Assembly: GCA_020350865.1 (NCBI GenBank)
Contig: CP070726.1
Coordinates: 401,981-409,175 of the forward strand
Origin: Thermoplasmata archaeon
Lineage (GTDB): Archaea > Thermoplasmatota > Thermoplasmata > GCA-020350865
Reading direction: 5' to 3'
Length of the DNA: 7,195 nucleotides
The notes beneath the pieces are model-generated. The model saw nothing but the letters and a program-made list of their open reading frames with translations. It had not been told where the DNA came from and made no database searches. The translations under genes and the position numbers were made by a program. Below are positions 4,810 to 7,195 of the stretch, in pieces; position 1 is the first letter of the stretch, and each line of letters begins with the position of its first letter.

Positions 4810-6675
4810 ATGGCAAAGATCGTTGGAATAGATTTGGGGACAACGAATTCGGAAGCGGCTTACATGGAGGGGGGCAGACCTGTTATCATACCCAGCGCCG
4901 AGGGCAGTACGTTCGGCGGCAAGATGTTCCCCTCGGTGGTTGCGTTCACAAAGGACGGGGAGAGACTGGTGGGCGAGCCTGCGAAGCGCCAGGCGGTGCT
5001 CAATCCCGAAAGAACAATCATGCGCATCAAGCGAAAGATGGGCACGAACTATGCGGTCACCATCGATGACAAGACCTACACGCCCCAGGAGATATCGGCC
5101 ATGATTCTGCAGAAGATAAAGACGGATGCCGAGGCATATCTGGGGGAAAAGGTGAAACAGGCGGTGATATCCGTCCCTGCGTATTTTAACGACAATCAGA
5201 GGCAGGCCACGAAAGATGCAGGCACCATTGCGGGTTTGGAGGTGCTGTATATCATCAACGAGCCCACGGCGGCGTCCCTTGCCTACGGCATGGACAAGGC
5301 GGAGGACCAGAAGATCGTGGTGCTGGACTTGGGCGGCGGCACGTTCGATGTGACCATCATGGACATAGGCGAGGGTGTCTTTGAAGTGCTCTCAACATTC
5401 GGTGATACGAGCCTCGGAGGCTCTGATATGGACGAGAGGCTCATCGAGCATATGATACTGGAGTTCAAGGTAAAGGAGGGAATCGATCTATCGAAGGACA
5501 GGGCGGCCAAACAACGCCTCCGGGATGCGGCAGAAAGGGCAAAGATCGAGCTTTCGAGTACGGTATCGACGACAATGAACCTGCCCTTCATAGCATCCGA
5601 TTCCTCGGGCCCGAAGCACCTTGAGATGAAGCTAACCAGGGCCAAGCTGGAGGACCTTGTGGAGCCTGTGCTCAAGCGCTGCGAACCCCCAATCAAGAGG
5701 GCATTCAAGGATGCCAAACTGGATTACAAGGATATAGACAAGGTGATCCTGGTGGGAGGGCCCACGAGGATGCCTGTTGTCCGGGAGCGTTTCGAGAGGA
5801 TCATCGGTAAGAAGGCTGAAAGGGGCATTGATCCCATGCAGTGCGTTGCATTGGGTGCCGCAATCCAGGGAGGTGTCCTGGCGGGGGAGGTGAAGGACCT
5901 CCTGCTGCTGGACGTCACACCGCTCTCCCTGGGTGTGGAAACTTTGGGAGGTGTGGCAACCAGGCTCATTGACAGGAACACGACCATTCCCACAAGGAAG
6001 AGCCAGGTATTTTCCACTGCAGCTGATTTCCAGACCAGTGTGGAGATACATGTATACCAGGGGGAAAGGGAGATGGCAGCTGACAACATCAGCCTCGGCA
6101 GATTCCATCTTACAGGTATACCTCCCGCACCCAGAGGTGTTCCCCAGGTGGAGGTAACCTTCGACATAGATGCCAACGGAATCGTTAACGTCTCGGCAAA
6201 GGACCTGGGGACAGGCAAGCAGCAGAGCATCACGATTTCGGGTAGCACCAATCTCAGCCAGGACGAGATAGAGAGGAAGATAAAGGATGCCGAGAACTTT
6301 GCGGAGGAGGACAAGAATATCAGGGAGACCGTGGAAACCAGGAACCAGGCCGAAAGCCTGGTCTACAACGCCGAAAAGACGCTCAAGGAATACGGGGACA
6401 AGGTGGACCCCGAGGACAGGAAGGGCATCGAGTCCGCCCTAGAGAAACTGAAGGAGGTCATGAAAGGCGACGATATCCCGGCGATAAAAAGGGAAATCGA
6501 AAAGGTAAAAGAGGAGGTCCAGAAGATAGGCACTGCCATCTACCAGAAGGTTGCGCAGGAGCAGGCTTCACAGCAGGCGCAGAAACAGGCCGAGGATAAA
6601 GAGGGCGGCGGCGAACAAAAAGAGTATGTGGATGCGGACTACAAGATCGTAGATGAGGAGGATGAGAAGAAATAA
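4810..6675 (+). CDS. dnaK: DnaK, Hsp70 molecular chaperone
   Basis: An ATP-driven foldase of 621 residues, full length for DnaK. The ATPase domain (about 1-360) begins [14 protein letters not shown] (phosphate 1), with a conserved lysine in MRIKRKMG, then [22 protein letters not shown] (from D173, phosphate 2) and VGGPTRMP (from V315, adenosine). It lacks the roughly 24-residue insertion after the first quarter seen in proteobacterial DnaK, and so is the short form shared by Gram-positive and archaeal proteins. The interdomain linker D363-LLLL-D is intact, followed by the substrate-binding domain ([45 protein letters not shown]). A helical lid follows (about 485-590), with a Gln-rich stretch and the usual acidic end [15 protein letters not shown] small difference is GDTSLGG where GDTHLGG is common. 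It follows grpE by 15 bases. Hsp70 is patchily distributed in archaea and thought to come from bacteria; the short form fits that. No defect was seen. Confidence 0.98.
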   Translation: MAKIVGIDLGTTNSEAAYMEGGRPVIIPSAEGSTFGGKMFPSVVAFTKDGERLVGEPAKRQAVLNPERTIMRIKRKMGTNYAVTIDDKTYTPQEISAMILQKIKTDAEAYLGEKVKQAVISVPAYFNDNQRQATKDAGTIAGLEVLYIINEPTAASLAYGMDKAEDQKIVVLDLGGGTFDVTIMDIGEGVFEVLSTFGDTSLGGSDMDERLIEHMILEFKVKEGIDLSKDRAAKQRLRDAAERAKIELSSTVSTTMNLPFIASDSSGPKHLEMKLTRAKLEDLVEPVLKRCEPPIKRAFKDAKLDYKDIDKVILVGGPTRMPVVRERFERIIGKKAERGIDPMQCVALGAAIQGGVLAGEVKDLLLLDVTPLSLGVETLGGVATRLIDRNTTIPTRKSQVFSTAADFQTSVEIHVYQGEREMAADNISLGRFHLTGIPPAPRGVPQVEVTFDIDANGIVNVSAKDLGTGKQQSITISGSTNLSQDEIERKIKDAENFAEEDKNIRETVETRNQAESLVYNAEKTLKEYGDKVDPEDRKGIESALEKLKEVMKGDDIPAIKREIEKVKEEVQKIGTAIYQKVAQEQASQQAQKQAEDKEGGGEQKEYVDADYKIVDEEDEKK

Positions 6676-6690
6676 ATGATTCTCATACCA

Positions 6691-6702
6691 CAATATTTTT
6701 TT
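6691..6702 (+). terminator. Possible terminator between dnaK and dnaJ
   Basis: A run of seven T (6696-6702) lies 20 bases after the dnaK stop, with only a weak ATGA/TCAT stem before it. Oligo-T alone can end archaeal transcription, so some transcripts may stop here. AT-rich sequence continues to about 6720 and contains AATATTATC, a weak TATA candidate for a separate dnaJ transcript. Confidence 0.35.
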
Positions 6703-6796
6703 AATCAATCAATATTATCACTTCAATAAGCATGATGAACAGTCAGAGTTAACATAAAGGATCAAACAGGACGAAAGTCATGGTAATTGTGAATAT

Positions 6797-6802
6797 GGAG
6801 GT
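6797..6802 (+). promoter_or_regulatory. Shine-Dalgarno site fixing the GTG start of dnaJ
   Basis: GGAGGT lies six bases before GTG 6809. The nearby ATGs at 6780 and 6795 are in other frames. Confidence 0.7.
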
Positions 6803-6808
6803 CGGTAC

Positions 6809-7195
6809 GTGGCCAAGCGGGATTACTACGAAGTGCTCGGGGTGGAAAAGAGCGCTTCAAAGGACGAGATAAAGAAGGCCTACCGGAAGCTGGCAAAGAA
6901 GCACCACCCCCACATGAACAAGGACCATCCCAAGGAGGCCGAGGAGACGTTCAAGGAGATCTCCGAGGCGCACGATATCCTCGGCGATCCGGAAAAGCGC
7001 AAGCTGTACGACGAGTTCGGTTGGGCGGGCGTTCAGGGCGGATTCGACGCCGCTCGCGCGCGCGAGCAGCGGGAGTGGGCGCGAGCCGGCGGAGGGTTCC
7101 ACCCGAGGGGGGCGGGAGCCCAGGGGTTCGGCGGCTACACGAGCTTCGAGGACCTGTTCGGGGACATCTTTCGGGAGCGGGGCTTCGCCGGCGGT
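6809..7195 (+). CDS. dnaJ: DnaJ, Hsp40 co-chaperone (N-terminal part; J domain has HPH instead of HPD)
   Basis: The first 129 residues are present; the rest, including the expected zinc-finger and C-terminal client-binding domains, lies beyond the right edge. Residues 1-70 form a J domain ([31 protein letters not shown] ... [24 protein letters not shown]), which in DnaJ stimulates DnaK ATP hydrolysis and delivers clients. The loop between helices II and III reads H33-P34-H35; in active J domains it is His-Pro-Asp and the Asp is required for DnaK activation. The change needs one base (G to C at 6911). Residues 72-129 are Gly/Phe/Arg-rich, with FEDLFGDIF as in normal DnaJ G/F regions. GC content rises to about 79% in 7021-7120 against about 55% in dnaK. 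The gene follows dnaK after 133 bases and has its own Shine-Dalgarno site. Identity is secure; activity is doubtful until the HPH is confirmed. Confidence 0.95.
   Translation, partial: MAKRDYYEVLGVEKSASKDEIKKAYRKLAKKHHPHMNKDHPKEAEETFKEISEAHDILGDPEKRKLYDEFGWAGVQGGFDAARAREQREWARAGGGFHPRGAGAQGFGGYTSFEDLFGDIFRERGFAGG
7052..7067. repeat. 16-base perfect palindrome with alternating CG core inside dnaJ
   Basis: GCTCGCGCGCGCGAGC is fully self-complementary, and its centre is ten alternating C/G bases (7055-7064). It encodes part of the Ala-Arg-rich AARARE segment of the G/F region. The high local GC raises the chance of such a palindrome arising without function. Confidence 0.5.

Noticed and set aside
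5632..6314. Overlapping minus-strand open frames opposite dnaK
   Set aside because: They mirror a highly conserved DnaK coding region; open antisense frames are a by-product of its codon use.
6780..6872. Small open frame (about 30 codons) starting at ATG 6780 and overlapping dnaJ
   Set aside because: It has no good ribosome site, lies out of frame with dnaJ and has no recognisable content.

Overview
The window reads as archaeal chromosome, most likely Euryarchaeota and possibly a Thermoplasmatota-type lineage; that placement is inference. The evidence is TATA boxes with A-rich BRE-like flanks about 25 bases upstream of several starts, apparently leaderless genes, mixed GTG/ATG starts with GGAGG-type Shine-Dalgarno sites, and an Hsp20 of the archaeal 'YGFSMRLDPDGKPQIQEFGN' type. 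No rRNA, tRNA, CRISPR array or insertion sequence was seen. Both ends of the window cut through genes.

Left part, minus strand (1-2133). From right to left in transcription order: a small NUDIX hydrolase (1726-2133), a zinc-type cation diffusion facilitator (601-1506), and the N-terminal 159 residues of a polytopic membrane protein with a CxxxCGP motif resembling the DsbD/CcdA-like or UreH-like transmembrane families (1-478). The NUDIX and transporter genes have their own promoter-like signals, so they need not form an operon. The transporter promoter carries a 9-base direct repeat with an 11-base period against its TATA box.

Middle (2134-3389). A divergent promoter region of about 100 bases contains a perfect 12-base palindrome beside a strong BRE/TATA. 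It drives a plus-strand, membrane-anchored metzincin-type zinc protease (2237-3196). This has one N-terminal and about three C-terminal membrane segments and a non-standard archaemetzincin-like zinc motif. It is the least familiar protein in the window and lies just upstream of the chaperone cluster.

Right part, plus strand (3390-7195). A stress-chaperone cluster, hsp20 - grpE - dnaK - dnaJ (cut by the window end). The hsp20 leader has two TATA boxes, a near-perfect 18-base inverted repeat directly after the second TATA, and a repeated GAGATG that allows two mutually exclusive RNA hairpins, one covering the ribosome binding site. Hsp20 would hold unfolding clients and DnaK would refold them with GrpE as nucleotide-exchange factor and DnaJ as co-chaperone. 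The dnaJ gene encodes HPH where J domains have the essential HPD, which is the most striking single-residue anomaly here. dnaJ is separated from dnaK by 133 bases containing a T7 tract, and has its own Shine-Dalgarno site.
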